From: Nepenthes gracilis
Taxonomy: Eukaryota > Streptophyta > Magnoliopsida > Caryophyllales > Nepenthaceae
Direction: 5' to 3'
DNA length: 64,000 nt
Assembly (NCBI GenBank): GCA_033239525.1
Contig: BSYO01000025.1
Span: forward strand, 9,520,001 to 9,584,000
Shown: positions 33,718-46,460 of the stretch, one piece after another
Numbering within the stretch: the stretch's first letter is position 1
How the letters are laid out: every line of letters starts with the position of its first letter
Notes under the pieces: generated by a model
Told to the model about the DNA's origin: nothing
The model's database searches: none
Seen by the model: only the letters and a program-made list of their open reading frames with translations
Made by a program: the position numbers and the translations under genes

Positions 33718-33750
33718 GTATTATAGTATTATTATTATTATTATTATTAT
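33581..33750. repeat. Microsatellite cluster: (AATA)n, (TA)n, (AAT)n, (ATT)n
   Basis: (AATA)n lies at about 33581-33603 and (TA)n at 33623-33642. (AAT)n at about 33670-33716 is followed after a short AGTATTATAGT by (ATT)n at 33726-33749. The last two are inverted to each other and could pair into a long hairpin. Confidence 0.9.
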
Positions 33751-33895
33751 GGAAAGGAAGAAAGGAAAAAAAAAAAAGAAAGAAAAGAAAATAATAAAGA
33801 CAAGAAGAAACGAGGAAAGAAAGAAAGAAAAAGGAAAGGAAAAAAGAAAGGAAGGAAGAAGAAGGAAAGGAGAGGTGACAGTGAGAGAATTTTGG
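33751..33895 (+). repeat. Polypurine tract of about 140 bp
   Basis: Almost pure G/A sequence with GAAAGGAAG-like motifs and only a few pyrimidines. The long open frames it yields on both strands are compositional. Confidence 0.85.
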
Positions 33896-34682
33896 CAGGT
33901 CCTTACTCCATGGCGATTACCAGTTCTCCAGCCAAACGGTTGGAAAACAAAAATTTCTAAACCGATTTCCTTCTTCTTGTCGGTTGCCAACCTCATTTTT
34001 TTTTATATATGCAAGCCTTCCATTCCATTTGTGGGGATTCCTTAGCAAAGAAGAGAAAGTAAGGCCAGGCTTATGTTATTGTTGCCGTTGTCATCGATAA
34101 TTGATGCTGAAGAAGGTATCACTGTAACTGTTCAAAGTCGCCGCCATCGTTAATCCTCGCCATTGCTACAATGTCATAACAAATCAGGCAAGTAAAATTC
34201 CTCCATCTATTGTAAGTAAAATTTCTCTCTCCTTTGCAGGTAATCTGTTCCAAGTAAAATTTTGTGTTTGCTTGCCGAGATTGTTATGGGAATCAATGGT
34301 ATTCATTTAGGAAGTAAGAAAATGGGAAGAAATAGAAGTTTGTCTCTAGACAGTGGAAATCGATTTGTCTTAAGGGCTTATGCTGAACTTGAGCGTAATA
34401 GCTAGTGGATTTATACTACAATTTCATCGATTTACACGTTAAGTTATAAAAGTCTGGACTTTTTCTTGTTTTGGTAGGAATTAGGCAAATGGCGAGAAAC
34501 AGAGCATTTTACTATGTTTGGCTGCTACGATTGTTTCAATAATTGAAATGGAGAGGATTAGATTGGAAGCGGTTTGTGTGCAGCATGTGTTTATGAATAT
34601 GAGCGTAATTGTAAGTGTACATATCTGGGCATGATTGTATGTATGTATAAATTATGGACACATACATAAGTATAGGGATTTA

Positions 34683-34885
34683 GGTATGCGTGAGTGAGTG
34701 TGTGTGTGTGTGTATGTGTGTGAATTATATGAAGTTGATATGTAAATTTACATTGATATGAATGTGGATGTATGTGTGTATCAGTCGGGCTGAATAAACA
34801 TATAGACATAATTCTGGGAGGTGGTTGTTTACGGACGTGTGTGTAATAATATGTATGGATATCCAAAATTATCAAATGTTAGTAA

Positions 34886-34923
<38 letters not shown>

Positions 34924-35265
34924 GGTGGGAGTTTATACGTGTGATGTTTAATTGTGGGTATTTTCATAGGTATGTGTTTTAGTTGTTTAATGGTGTGTGT
35001 TTGTGTATGCGGATATGGCAGATATGGTCGGCAATGGTTATGTGAGCAATAGGCAGTGCGTGTGTATTTACCGGCTAATTTGTGCAATAGTGTGCATGTA
35101 ATATTTATATAATCCGGCATACTGGCCGTGTGTGTGTGTGTAGTGTGTGTACTACCGTGTGCGTGTGCTGCCTGTGTGGGTATGTGTGTAAACTTCCTAT
35201 GTGGTGTGTGCACTGGCAGTGGCAGTGTGAGGATTGGCAACGTGTGTGAAGGAATATATTTACAT
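34683..35265. repeat. Cryptic TG-rich simple sequence with an AT run
   Basis: Dispersed TGTGTG runs (for example 34697-34725 and 35127-35190) and a (TA)n run at about 34888-34922. The minus-strand open frames rich in HTHTH are artefacts of this composition. Confidence 0.8.
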
Positions 35266-36093
35266 AGGTGTATTCATGTGTAGGAGAACCATGTAGGTGA
35301 CCATAAATGCTAGGCATGTTAACTAAAAAGATATATATATATTTTGGGGTCAGTAGATTTTCATAGGATTGTCTTTGGATTTTCTCTCATTTCCATGATA
35401 AATGATTCTTTGCGTTGACTTTAACCACAAGCATATAATTTATTAGTACTTTATATATAAGTAAATAAGAGTGTACAAATACTCTATGGTGCCCGGATGA
35501 GTGGAAGTTCATGAGATCTTAAAGTAATTTATATTTTTTCGATACTTATTTCATTTTCGAGGTTGAGGTCGATGATATTGAAGAGAGACACTTATAACTT
35601 AGTAACCATCATAATGGATGATATCCGAGATATCATTGACGAGAAGTATTAGAGATAGTATGAGTATGTGGGTATAGTTTTTGAGATGACTGTAGGGGTA
35701 GTAGGGATACCATAGATGTCGAATAACCTCTTGGTACTTACCCAACTATTGGAGGTGTAAATACGTCGCCTTTGGTTCACTATGAAAAAATAAGGTTTAT
35801 GAAGATTATTATTATCTTGTACAATAAAGATTATTGTTATATCATATAGTTGTGAACTCGTACTAAGTTGATGATCGAATTCGGTAAAATTCATGTTATA
35901 TTCCTGATATCCAGTTGTCCATACGGCTTTTGGATCGTGAATACGACACGTTATTGAATCTTGAATAGTGGTTTATATATCGCATATTATTATTGATTTT
36001 ATACATCTGATATTATAATCTGAATACTTACTTGTAGTTCTGTATTGTTGATTATATTACTTGTTTGGCATTCAACTCACTCTTGTATTTTCT

Positions 36094-38142
36094 TGACTCA
36101 AAATTGAAGAAATATTAGACTTAAGTATATATGAAAAATTAGCTTCGGAAGCAATGAGGGGTTGGGAGGCCTGGTGCCTGGGTGGCACCCAAGGCGTGCC
36201 CAGGGCGCGCTGGGGCAGAATGCCCACACTCGAGCCACGCTTGAGCGCGCTCGGGGCACATTTGGGTAGAATGCTGCACTCAATCCGTGTTCGACTAGCG
36301 CTTGAGCGCAAGTCTAATTATAAACGCGCATCATGGTTTTCGTTCGGTCATTTTTCGGTTTCCACAATGAAGAGAGAGAGAGAGAGCTCGAAGGAGTAGA
36401 GAGAGAATGAAGAATCCAAGGCTCCTGAGTGCGATTCCGAGCTCGAGTTGGCTAGAGAAGTGATAGATCGGGTCGAGGAAAGTATACTCATACTTTTTTC
36501 TCTCGTTTCTTTGCACTTTCGTTTCGTTTTCTTTTGGTATCCTTATCCCGATGCTTGATTAAGTTTATAATTCACAAAACCCATGACTTGAGTATGTGTA
36601 CATTTTGATTTCATATCTGATTTGTGAGATTTGTGTGGTATTTTATACTAAAAAACCCTAATCTATGCCCCTTCGATGCCCATTTCATTTGAGATTTTTG
36701 CACTATTTGGCTTAAAAATCTTGAAACCCTAACTTAATAGACGTAGGTACTCTGAATATTTTGTATCTATACACATATTTTGTATATGTTAAATTTATAT
36801 ATTCCGAAAATCTTGTGGACGTGAATTCTGATATTTAACTACATGTACATTATATATGTTATCTTGTAAATACTTCAGAAATTATGTTGCATGCATTTAT
36901 AAAGGGATTTGTTATCCGAAAGCTCTAAAGTTACGTTTAGCTCACAATGGTAAGAATTTCTTACATGTTCCAAACTTTATATTAATTTATGCATATAATT
37001 GAAAGCATGTGAAGACATGAATTCATAAAAAAAATGATTATCTGTGTCCGTATCAAAGAATTATAAAAGTAATGCGAAGTATCTAAAGGAAACTCCATAA
37101 TTTGATATGTTTGATAATTCATTCTCTAGGGAGTGAGAACTTCTATATAAGTTTTTGGTAGAACCTTCCCTTAAGAATAAGTAATTAAGAATCTGGACTA
37201 AGTATTTGTATTTCAGAGGATACTATTCCCTGGCATGCATTACAATATTATTGTGGCAAGATGAGAAATTGCTCCTTGACCACAGGAGATACTCTGGTAG
37301 CGTATCTGTATCTGTTATCTAGGCCCAGTATAATGGGTGAAGGATATACCGTCCGCCACGGGACGTTAAATTCAAGGTTCGTGGTTAGTGCCTTAGAATG
37401 TGTGGGGACATACACATTCCTTTTCTCGATTTATTTACACTATTAGCTGGTAAGGACTACTAGTCCTGGTCTGCAAAGTAAACAAGTTATGTATGTTTTG
37501 AAACCTAAAGGAAGAATAAGTAAAATGAAAAAGATAAATGATATTTTATTCATATTTTATGTTTATGCATCTTCATTTCGCTTTTATATCCTTCATCTGC
37601 TTTATTTTTCATATAGTATTTATTGTCATTGATTATGTTGTACTTACTGAATATTTGGTTTACTCTTACTACTTTTTTTTCTCTAGATGGGCACACCCTT
37701 ATACCTGATGAGACTGAGTAGGGATTAAGAGCTAGTTAGGTTGCAGATCTTGATGGAAGAGCCTTTTAGACTTAGTTTTGTGATTTTGTATTTCTTATGG
37801 AGTATTTTGTATTATTTTGAGATGGTTATGTATTTTGATGTATGTGATGAGGATGATGATGTATACGTAGTATAGTTTTCGTTGTTCTTAATGGATATAT
37901 ATGCTTCCATAGGTATTTATGGTTTGTCTGGGGATCTAGTGGCATCTTATCTGAGCCAACGTCATACCCGGAGATATGACAGTGGTGCCACGTGTTTGTT
38001 GTGGCTATTTTTTAATCTTATGTTGTGATGTGTGGTTATATTTTGTGTTGTATAGGGATTTTTATACAGGTTGTATTAGTTTGGCGACCGTTTTACTTCT
38101 AGAACTCTGCCGGATTCTGGTCAGAAAAGTTGGTCCGTCACA
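36094..38142 (+). repeat. 5' LTR of element C
   Basis: The end CCGTCACA at 38142 is clear from the primer site after it. The start is decayed: TTGACTCAAAATTGAAG stands where the 3' LTR has TGTGAGGTTCCAAATATTGAA, and the copies align well from AAAAATTAGCTTC (about 36134) onward. TATAAA is at 36319-36324, followed by CGCGCA and a GA-rich leader (36367-36400). Confidence 0.8.
36185..36324 (+). promoter_or_regulatory. U3 promoter module of element C 5' LTR
   Basis: GC-rich stretch with ACTCGAGCC (36228-36236), TTGAGCGCGCTCGG (36241-36254) and AGCGCTTGAGCGC (36296-36309), ending in a TATAAA box. Confidence 0.55.
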
Positions 38143-38143
38143 A

Positions 38144-38155
38144 TTGGTTTCAGAA
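38144..38155 (+). other. Primer binding site of element C
   Basis: TTGGTTTCAGAA follows the LTR end. It is a one-base variant of the tRNA-iMet type TTGGTATCAGA. Confidence 0.8.
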
Positions 38156-38394
38156 ATGAGATGCCTTAGATTTAATCTAAATCTTGTGCGGAAGCTTAAG
38201 ATAGTATAGGCTAAATAGAACTAGTAAACGTTGGCATAGGATGGTTAAGCTAGTTTGGGTAGTTTAGTTGTTCTAGTTGGCTTACTTAGACTGCTAGCTA
38301 TGTTTAACTGCGTAAAATTGTTATGTTCTAGTTAATGTCAGATCTGTAATCTAACATATATCATTTTTGTTTCAAAATAGTCATCGATAGCCGA

Positions 38395-39380
38395 GTATGC
38401 CGCCAAAATGAAGGTCTATGCGTGGAGATGGCCAACATTGTGATCGAGAGGCCGAGTACCTGAATTTATTGGATCGTATGGCAGACATCATTGAGAGTAT
38501 GGGGCAACGAAATCTTGCTCTACTGCCCGTTTTACTCCACCCCCAGATCCTGCAAATCCTAGACTGTCTACATATGACTGATTCATCCAAGAGAGAGTTC
38601 TTGAGTTTCTAGGGGAGTCGGATCCGATTAAAACGGACACGTGGTTCCAAAGGCTAAAGAATGTATTTGCTATCATCCGTTGCCCCAAGGAGGACCAGGT
38701 GTTGTTTGCCTCTTACCTTTTGGAAGGAGAAGCCCATCATTTGTGGAAGATGCATGAAATGAGCCATGGGAGGGCCTGGAGAATGAGATCACTTGGCCCA
38801 TATTTGAGGACACATTTATTGAGAAGTGCTTCCCATCTGCCCTCCGAATATAGAAGGAGGAGGAGTTCATCTGCTCTAGGAAAGGCAATAGGATGGTGGT
38901 CGAGGATGATGCAAAGTTTACGAAGTTGGCTCAGTATACTCCGTACTTGGTCGAGGATGAGGAGAGGAAAGCAAGGAAGTTTCTACGATGCTTGCGGGAT
39001 GATATCCGCAAGCAGTTGGCAATCCTCAAGCTATCAACCTATGAAGAGGTGTTGGATTGTGCCTTGATCCACTAGAAGGAGCTTGAGAAGGAGTATTTTA
39101 AGAAGAAAATGTCTAGTAGAGGTGGTGCTGGTTCAAGCTCCAGTCCGGGTTCAGGGAGACCGCTAAAGAGGTTGAGACAAGCGGATCAAGGGAAGAAGGT
39201 TAGCACTTCTTCACCGGCTAAGCAAGTAGCCGCCGATCCACGTCAGCATTGCGGGAAGCCTCATGGTGATAGGCCTTGTTACAAGGCGTTGGGCATATGT
39301 TTCAATTATGGGTAGTCTGGACACAAGATCAAAGATTATCCTTACAAGAAAAAAGCCCTAGCCCCAAAGTGAGCTATTCT
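38395..39380 (+). pseudogene. gypsy gag of element C, decayed
   Basis: Begins near MPPK at 38399. The gag core is spread over frames: REFLEFLGESDPIKTDTWF and IRCPKEDQVLFASYLLEGEA near 38595-38730, then LRDDIRKQLAILKLSTYEEV at 38997-39050. The zinc knuckle near 39298-39343 reads CFNYG*SGHKIKDYP. The second and last Cys are Tyr and a stop follows the Gly; TGT-to-TAT and CAG-to-TAG type changes would explain these. Gag would bind the element RNA in the particle; this one could not form the knuckle. Confidence 0.85.
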
Positions 39381-42300
39381 AGGAAAGGTGTTTGCAGTTT
39401 CTACCAGTGAAGTTAAGGCATCTTATGCTATTGTGGAAGGTATTCTTCCTATTTGTGGTGCTTTTACTTGTGTGCTTTTTTATTTTGGTTCCACCGATTC
39501 TTTTGTATCGCCTTAGTTTGCTTGTTGTTTAGTCCCTTCTCTTGTGACTTTTGATTATCCATTTGTTATTTTGACGGTTATGGGATCTTCTGTTGTGACT
39601 GATATTTTGTACCCTGGGTGTCCGATAGAGGTAAATGGGTTGCCCTTGGTTGTTGATCTGATTCTTTTGGAGATGCATGATTTTGATATTATCTTGAGTA
39701 TAGATTGGTTGTCGAGAAATCATGTAACCATTGACTGTTTTCATAAGATGGTTGACTTTGCAATTTCGGAATGTAATCCCTTTCACGTTCTAGGAATTCA
39801 ACAAGTGGAGTCGTTTAGCTTCATTTCGGCTCTACAAGCTTGTCATTTGTTGGAGGTTTTCTTGCTTTTCTGGCTGCAAGAGTGGATGTGAAGCTTTTCG
39901 GCTTATGTTAGTGTGGTGGAGGGCCGTGAGTTATTGGCAAGGGAGATTCCGATTGTGTGCAAGTTTGATGATATATTTTCTGATAAGTTGTTAGCATTGC
40001 TGCCACATCAAGAGATCGAGTTCGGGATTGATCTCATGTTGGGATTGACGCCTATTTCGAGGACCCCTTATCATATGGCTCCTATGGAGTTGAAAGAGTT
40101 GAAGTAGCAATTGTAAGACCTTTTGAATTTGGATTTTATTAGACCTAGTGTTTTTCCATGGAGTGCTTCGGTCCTATTTGTGAAGAAGAATGATGGGACC
40201 TTGAAGTTATGTGTAGATTATTGAAAACTTTATAAGATCTTTTTGATCTGTTGTAGCGGATTGATGATCTTTTTGATTAGTTGTGAGGGACCCACATATT
40301 TTCCAAGATCGATCTACAGTCGGGATATCATCGGATTTGGATTAAGAAAGAGGATGTGGTGAAGACAGCTTTCTGGACGAGATATGACCACTATGAGTTT
40401 CTTGTGATGCCATTCGGATTGACAAATCCACCGGTCGTGTTTATGGATTTGATAAACCGGGTCTTTCAGCCGTATTTAGATAAACTTGTTGTGGTTTTTA
40501 TCGATGACATATTGATTTATTCGAGAAGTTGTGTTGAGCACGAGGAGCATCTGAGGATCGTGATCTACACCCTTCAAGAGCATAAGTTATATGCAAAATT
40601 GAAGAAATGCGAGTTTTGGCTTGATGAAATTGTGTTCTTGGGCCATGTCATTTCTGATAGGGGCATCTTGGTAGACACAAAGATGGTTAAAGCTATAATC
40701 AATTGGGGTTGACCGACGATCGTAACAGAGGTCCATAACTTCTTGGACATGGCTAGTTATTATCACCGCTTTGTGGATAACTTCTCTCGGATTGCTTTCA
40801 TGCTTACCCTATTGATGAAGACGGAAGTGAGTTTTTTATGGATGGAAGAGTCTGACCGAAGTTTTCAAGAGTTGAATGATCATTTGACTTCGGCATAGAT
40901 TGTGACTATCCCTGATGATTCTGGTGGCTTTGAGGTATATTGTGATGCTTCTAAGGTTAACCTCGAATATGTTTTAATGCAAAATGGGAAGGTGGTAGCT
41001 TAAGGATCTTGGCAATTAAAGATTCATGAGAAGAACTATCCGACCCATGATTTGGAGTTAGCCGTCGTTGTTTTCATATTGAAGACTTGGAGGTATTATT
41101 TGTGCAGTGAGAAGTTTCTTGTGTATTTTGATCACAAGAGCCTCAAGTACCTGTTTTTACAGAAAAAGTTGAATATGTGGCAGCAGAAGTGGATCAAGTT
41201 TCTGAAGGATTATGACTATGAGATCCACTATCAGTTGGGGAAAGCAAATGTGGGTGCAGATGCTTTGAGTCGTCAGACCGATTTTGTGGCCAGGATGTAG
41301 ATCAAACAGATGGAGATGATGGATTACTTAAAGCTTTGTAATATCCAGCACTATGTCAAAGAAAATAGGATGATGTTGTCTTTTTTTACAGGTGCAGCAC
41401 GAGATTCTTCAGAAGATTAAGGAAGGGAAGACTAGTGATCCATTCTTGATGGATATTGTTGGAGATCTGGGTCGAGACTCTTGGATAGATTTTAGTGTCC
41501 GTGCAGATAGAGTTTTGCTCTTTCGGGATCGTTTGTGTGTACTTGATGATAAAGATCTAAAGGAAGAAATCATGAAAGAGGCTCATCGTACCAGGTATAC
41601 TATCCACCCTATGATGAACAAGATGTATTAGGATTTGAAAAAAAAATATTTTGGTGGAGAAATATACAAAGAGAGATTGTTTTCTTTGTTGGCGATATCA
41701 GATTTATCATCAACTGAAGGCTGTGAGGAGGAAGCCCTTGGGAATGTTGCAGCCCTTGCCCATTTCGAGGTGGAAGTGGGAGGACATTTCTATGGATTTT
41801 ATCTCAGGTTTGCCTAAGATCCCGAGGAATCACGATGCAATTTGGATCATTGTGGATCGGCTAATGAAATCAACTCATTTCTTAGCCATTCAGACAACGT
41901 ACTCTCATGATTGTCTGGTGCAATTGTACATCAATGAGATTATTAGACTGCATGGTATGCCGGCATCTATTGTGTTCGATCGTGATCCACGATTCATCTC
42001 TAAGTTTTGAGTGAGTTTGCACCGAGAAATGGGGATAATCTGAAATTCAGTACAGCGTATCACCATCAAATAGATTGCCAGTCTGAGCGGACGATTAATA
42101 TTTTGGAGGATATGCTTAGAGCCTCGGTGATGGAGATGAGAGGGAATTGGGATGATCACCTGTCATTGGCCGAATTCGCGTATAATAATAGTTTCCATGC
42201 GAGCATTGGCATGGCTCCTTTTGAGGCATTATATGGTAGGAAGTGCCGATCTCTTATCCATTGTGAGGAGACAAGAAATAAGCATTTGTTGGGTCTATAT

Positions 42301-42850
42301 GTGATTCGGGAGACATCAAAAAAGATTCAGGTGATTTTTGAGAAGGTGAAGATGGTACAGAGTTGGCAAAATAGTTATGGTGACCGGAGGAGATCCGAGC
42401 TTAGATTCGAGGTTGGAGATTTTGTTTTCCTCAAGGTGTCACCATGGAAGGAAGTCTTCAGATTTGGTGTCAAAGGAAAGCTAAAGTCACAATTTATTGG
42501 ACCCTTTGAGATTTTGGAGAGAGTTGAGAAGTGGCGTACCGGTTAGCGTTGCCACCGAGTTTGGTCGAGGTGCATAACATTTTTCATGTTTTGATGTTGA
42601 GGAAGTATGTGCACGATCCAATGCACATAATCAACTATGACCCCTTGGTTATCGAATGAAATTTATCGTATTCAAAGGAGCCTGTTCAAATTTTGAATCG
42701 GATGGATCAAATCTTACGTTCGAAGACCATCCCTCTTGTAAAGGCCTTATGGAAGAATTATTCTCATGAGGAGGTGACGTGGGAGAGGAAGGATGAGATT
42801 CGAGACAAGTATCCCAATTTATTTCAATGTATGTCTGCTTGTTTAAGTGT
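39381..42850 (+). pseudogene. gypsy pol of element C (PR, RT, RNase H, integrase), decayed
   Basis: The protease site near 39480-39500 reads FYFGSTDSF where the family has FDSGATHSF, so the catalytic Asp is lost. The linker HDFDIILSIDWLSRN is at 39675-39720. RT fingers (APMELKELK type, [18 protein letters not shown]) lie at 40075-40225, and the catalytic FIDDILIYS has Asp at 40502-40507. YYHRFVDNFSRIA follows near 40760. RNase H lies at 40930-41280, ending KANVGADALSRQT. Integrase has its zinc region (41575-41720), Asp in SMDFISGL (41795), Asp in FDRDPRF (41978) and Glu in QSERT (42085), with a frameshift near 42008. The C-terminal part extends through HEEVTWERKDEIRDKYP near 42770-42825. Its stop precedes a purine stretch and the 3' LTR. 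Confidence 0.92.
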
Positions 42851-42897
42851 TAGGATTTATTAATTTCGATGATGAAATTTTTTAAGTATGAGAGAGT

Positions 42898-43046
42898 TGT
42901 GAGGTTCCAAATATTGAACATAGTTATTAGGAGATAATTAAGATAATATAATTAAGATTAAGATTAAATATACACGAAAAATTAGCTTCAGAAGCAATGA
43001 GGGGTCGGGAGGCCTGGTGCCTAAGTGGCACCCGAGGCGGGTCCAG
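42898..43046 (+). repeat. 3' LTR of element C, left part
   Basis: Begins TGTGAGGTTCC after AGTATGAGAGAGT. It matches the start of the 5' LTR from AAAAATTAGCTTC and is cut at GGGTCCAG by the insertion of element D. Confidence 0.9.
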
Positions 43047-45063
43047 TGTGACGGAACGGGTTATCTTCCTCTAATAACCTCCGTCAGTATACAGATAAAT
43101 TAATACCTATAATAAAATAATATAAATATTTGTAGAAAATCGGGTAGAGTTTCCTTAAAAATTAGACAAAAATCAATATAAATAACCTGAAATTTACACA
43201 ACCTGGACAAGCATATAGAGAAAAGACTTCAACTGATATTCACAATATAACACAAGATCATTCAAACACCATATATCTCTATGGCTCCAATGCAGTACAT
43301 CCTATCCACTAGATCGAGATCGAATGGGAGATACTATCTAGGATCTGTACAAATCCAAAATAAAATAGCAGAAGCAAAACTAGATCCATAAGGTAATTAT
43401 GCGGAAGCAAGACAATGCATCCCAACATAGAATAAAATCTGCCATGACTTTAAATATATAATTTCTATCCACAAAATTAATTATTTACATTTACTATTAT
43501 CAAACTCCAAAAATTCTTCAAGGAACTTCAGGATTCTTCAATGCTTCTTTAACTAGGTCCTTTCTTTACTCTTACTCATCAGATAGCAGTTCTACAGTCT
43601 CATTTGGAGAGGGGGCAAAAAATGAACAGGGTGAGCCGAATCCAACAAGGAACCATAAAAATATGCAAGTAAAATTTTCATACAAAACATAAATGCAATA
43701 GAGAAAAAGCTATGGGATTATCAAAGAACAAAAATGCACATGGAGAGGTGAGAAAAGCATTAATCGTAATAAAAACATGTCGAAAATTATAAGGCGGTTT
43801 CAAATTTCACTTATTTTTCAAATTTTACTTTATTATCCGAAGAGATCAAAACTAGTAGACCCTACTAGCCGAGGGGCGAATACTCGAGGAAAGATTATAT
43901 TCACTCCATACAACCAAAGGTCAAAGTTTAAAGATTCTTATTTCCCAAAATTCAAAAAAGGTCTCTATCCTCCCAATTTAACACCCCAAGGAGAGGAGGG
44001 TCACTTATCACTCAATGGATAGAACTATCATCGATTACCACCATAACGTTTTAAGACATGTTGGAGAACCTTACTTGACTATAAAACAGTCCTAGGTCCA
44101 GCTTCTTACTAATTTATATTGAATTAAGATTTCATGCTCTTATTTCTTAGTCTTAACTTATCATGTAGCAAAAGCCACTTCAAATTCATACCAATCAAAC
44201 ATTCAGATGGTACTGAAGCTCTCAAAAATTCCACAGTGTTGCCTTGTACAAAATTTTAGACAAAAGTCGTCAAACAAGCTTATCTAATATACCAAATAAT
44301 ATTTTATCTCATTTCTCAAAGTTTTACTACCAAATATATCACTATTTTTGAGCTAGGGATTAGGGAAAAACTTCCGGATACAAATCGAACACAAAACGTA
44401 TACCAAACGATGAAATCGAAGCCATAAATCTCGATAGTCATATATAAACACAAAATCTAGCCATAAAATCATAAGAATCATGCATTATTTGTAACAAAAC
44501 TTAGGGGACGATGGTTTTAGAGCATAAATGTCAAAGTGGAGATATTAAAAAGTGGTAAAAATAGAAAACAACGTTCAAGATACACTTACCTTAGCCTGAA
44601 CTACCGTTTTTCTTACTCTGATTGGATCGAAAGCTGCCAAAATCTCCTTCCCTTTTCTTTTCTCATCTTTCTCCCTTTGCTGCTCTTGTTTGTGTCTTGG
44701 TTCTATCTCCTCTCCCCTTTTATAAACAAAAAAGAAATTCGGTCGGTGGGGTACAATTGCGCTCACGCATGAGCGCCTAGCGAGCGCACTTCGAGCGCAT
44801 ACATACTGAAATTGGAGCCCTCTAGCCCGTTCGAGCCAATGGAGTGCCCAGTAGCTACTAAAATTGGTGCTCTCTGTTGGGCTCGAGTGCACGCGAGCCC
44901 AACAGCTACTGGAATTCGTGCCTCCTTTTGGTCGCGAGCCTGCAGCAGGCTCAGCCCTACAGTTTGCTGTATTAAGTAAATTTTCTATTTTCACTTATCT
45001 CAAACTTAGTTATATTAATTTAATTATTAAAATTTACTATGTTTTAGATACCCGTACCTTACA
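43047..45063 (-). repeat. 3' LTR of element D (left copy)
   Basis: On the plus strand it begins TGTGACGGAACGGG and ends CCTTACA. The purine tract (TAAGTGGGGAG on minus) lies just inside at about 45065-45078. A TATA box (TTTATAAAAGG on minus) is near 44716-44726, with GAGCGC and CTCGAG-rich U3 to its right (44755-44935). Confidence 0.92.
44716..44935 (-). promoter_or_regulatory. U3 promoter module of element D, left LTR
   Basis: On the minus strand GC-rich sequence with CTCGAG (about 44883) and multiple GCGCTC motifs (44760-44800) leads into a TATAAA box near 44720. Duplicated CAGTAGCTACT-like and CAGCTACTGGAATT-like blocks occur at about 44850 and 44902. Confidence 0.5.
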
Positions 45064-45115
45064 ATACTCCCCACTTATAAAATTTCGTCATTGAAATTTG
45101 ACAAAGCTACATACC

Positions 45116-46460
45116 TCAAAGAAATAAATCGGGGTATTTGCTTCGAATCTCCTCTTCACGCTCCCATGTTGCTTCCTCAAGTGAATGATTATTCCACAAA
45201 ATTTTCACCAAGGAAATTGTCTTTGTACGCAGCCGCTGATCCTTCCGATCTAGAATCTGTATCAGCTCCTTAATATAAGATAAATCCTTACTAATCATCA
45301 AGGGCTCAAACTTAATAACATGCGTGAGATCGTGGACATACTTCTGAAGTATCGACACATTAAATACATCATGAACATCCGCCAAATTGGGTGAAAACGT
45401 CAATCTGTAAGCCACCTCCCCAATCTTCTCCAAAATCTCAAAAAGGCCAATGAAATGCGGTTTCAACTTTTCTTTTACCCCAAATCTGAACGTCCCCCTA
45501 GATGGTAATACTTTCAAAAAGACATTGTCGCCCATTTCAAATTTCAGCACCGATCTTCATTTGTCTACATAGCTTTTCTGCCTGTTCTGAGCTACTTTCA
45601 AATTATTTTGAATTAGCTTAATTTTCTCCGCTTTTACTTTAATAATTTCGGGGCCAAAAATTCTCTTATCTCCTATTTCCTCCCAATGTATTGGTGATTT
45701 ACACTTCCAACCATATAATGCCTCAAATGGTGCCATGGCTAAGTTATCCTGATAGCTATTATTGTAGGCAAACTCCGTCAAGGCGAAATGATGATCCCAA
45801 TTCTCTTTCATATCCAACACCGAGACCCTTAACATATCATTGAGAATCTAAATTATTCATTTTGATTGACTATCAATTTCGGGGTGATATACCGTACCGA
45901 ACTTTTACTCTATCCCTAATTATTTATGTAGACTTTCCCAAAATTTGAAAATAAAGCATGGGTCCCAATCTGATACAATCGTTACAGGTATGCCATGGAA
46001 TCTAACAATTTCATTCACATACAACTAAGCCAACTTGTCACGGAAGTACGTCATCCTGATCACCAAGAAATGAGCTGATTTAGTCAGCCGATCAATAATA
46101 ACCGAAATGATGTCATGGTTATTGGGAGTCCTTGGCAAACCCGACACAAGCTATTGCAATATCCTCCCTTTTTAACTCGAAATTGGCATCGATTGCAATA
46201 ATCCAGATGGTTTTCTCCTTTCAGCTTTTAATTGTTGACACACAAGACATTTCTCCACATAAACCATAACATCCCGTTTCATATTTTCCCACCAAAATAT
46301 TTTCCTCAAGTCCCGATACATTTTATTCGTCCCCATATGAATTTTATATTGAGATCGATGAGCTTCTTTCAGGATTTTTTCATTTAAGTCCTTATCATTC
46401 GACATACACAAACGATCTCTAAATTTCAATACTCCATCAGCTCAGACATTAAAATCAATT
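45116..46460 (-). pseudogene. Element D integrase, decayed
   Basis: The zinc-binding N-terminus is at 46172-46429 (EAHRSQYKIHMGTNKMY, MVYVEKCLVCQQLKAERRKP). The core is strongly broken between 45840 and 46170; traces of FEYHSFGI-like plus-strand complement remain. The C-terminal core, including EFAYNNSYQ and MAPFEALYGWKCKSPIHWEE, is at 45557-45835. The C-terminal domain at 45116-45550 has GDNVFLKVLPSRG, KLKPHFIGLFEI and EEATWEREEEIRSKYPDLF. That terminal block is typical of chromodomain-class plant gypsy elements, although a chromodomain was not confirmed. The purine tract and LTR follow directly. Confidence 0.88.

Larger units (their letters stand above)
33111..36093 (+). repeat. Probable gypsy LTR remnant rich in microsatellites
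   Basis: The start TGACATCCCAAATATTTTAAT resembles the TGTGACATCCCAAAT start of many plant gypsy (Del/Tekay type) LTRs. The stretch before 36090 (CAACTCACTCTTGTATTTT) resembles their 3' part. No primer site or coding follows, because element C begins at about 36094. The body contains several simple repeats listed separately. Assignment is by recalled LTR style only. Confidence 0.45.

Noticed and set aside
33721..34045. Overlapping open frames rich in Lys or Phe
   Set aside because: Translation of the polypurine tract and microsatellites; no evidence of coding.
34591..35317. Long minus-strand open frames rich in His-Thr
   Set aside because: They follow from the TG-rich simple sequence and have no domain or codon structure.
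44575..44994. 139-codon minus-strand open frame in the left LTR of element D
   Set aside because: It lies wholly in the LTR promoter region and is composition-driven; the equivalent frame is broken in the right LTR.
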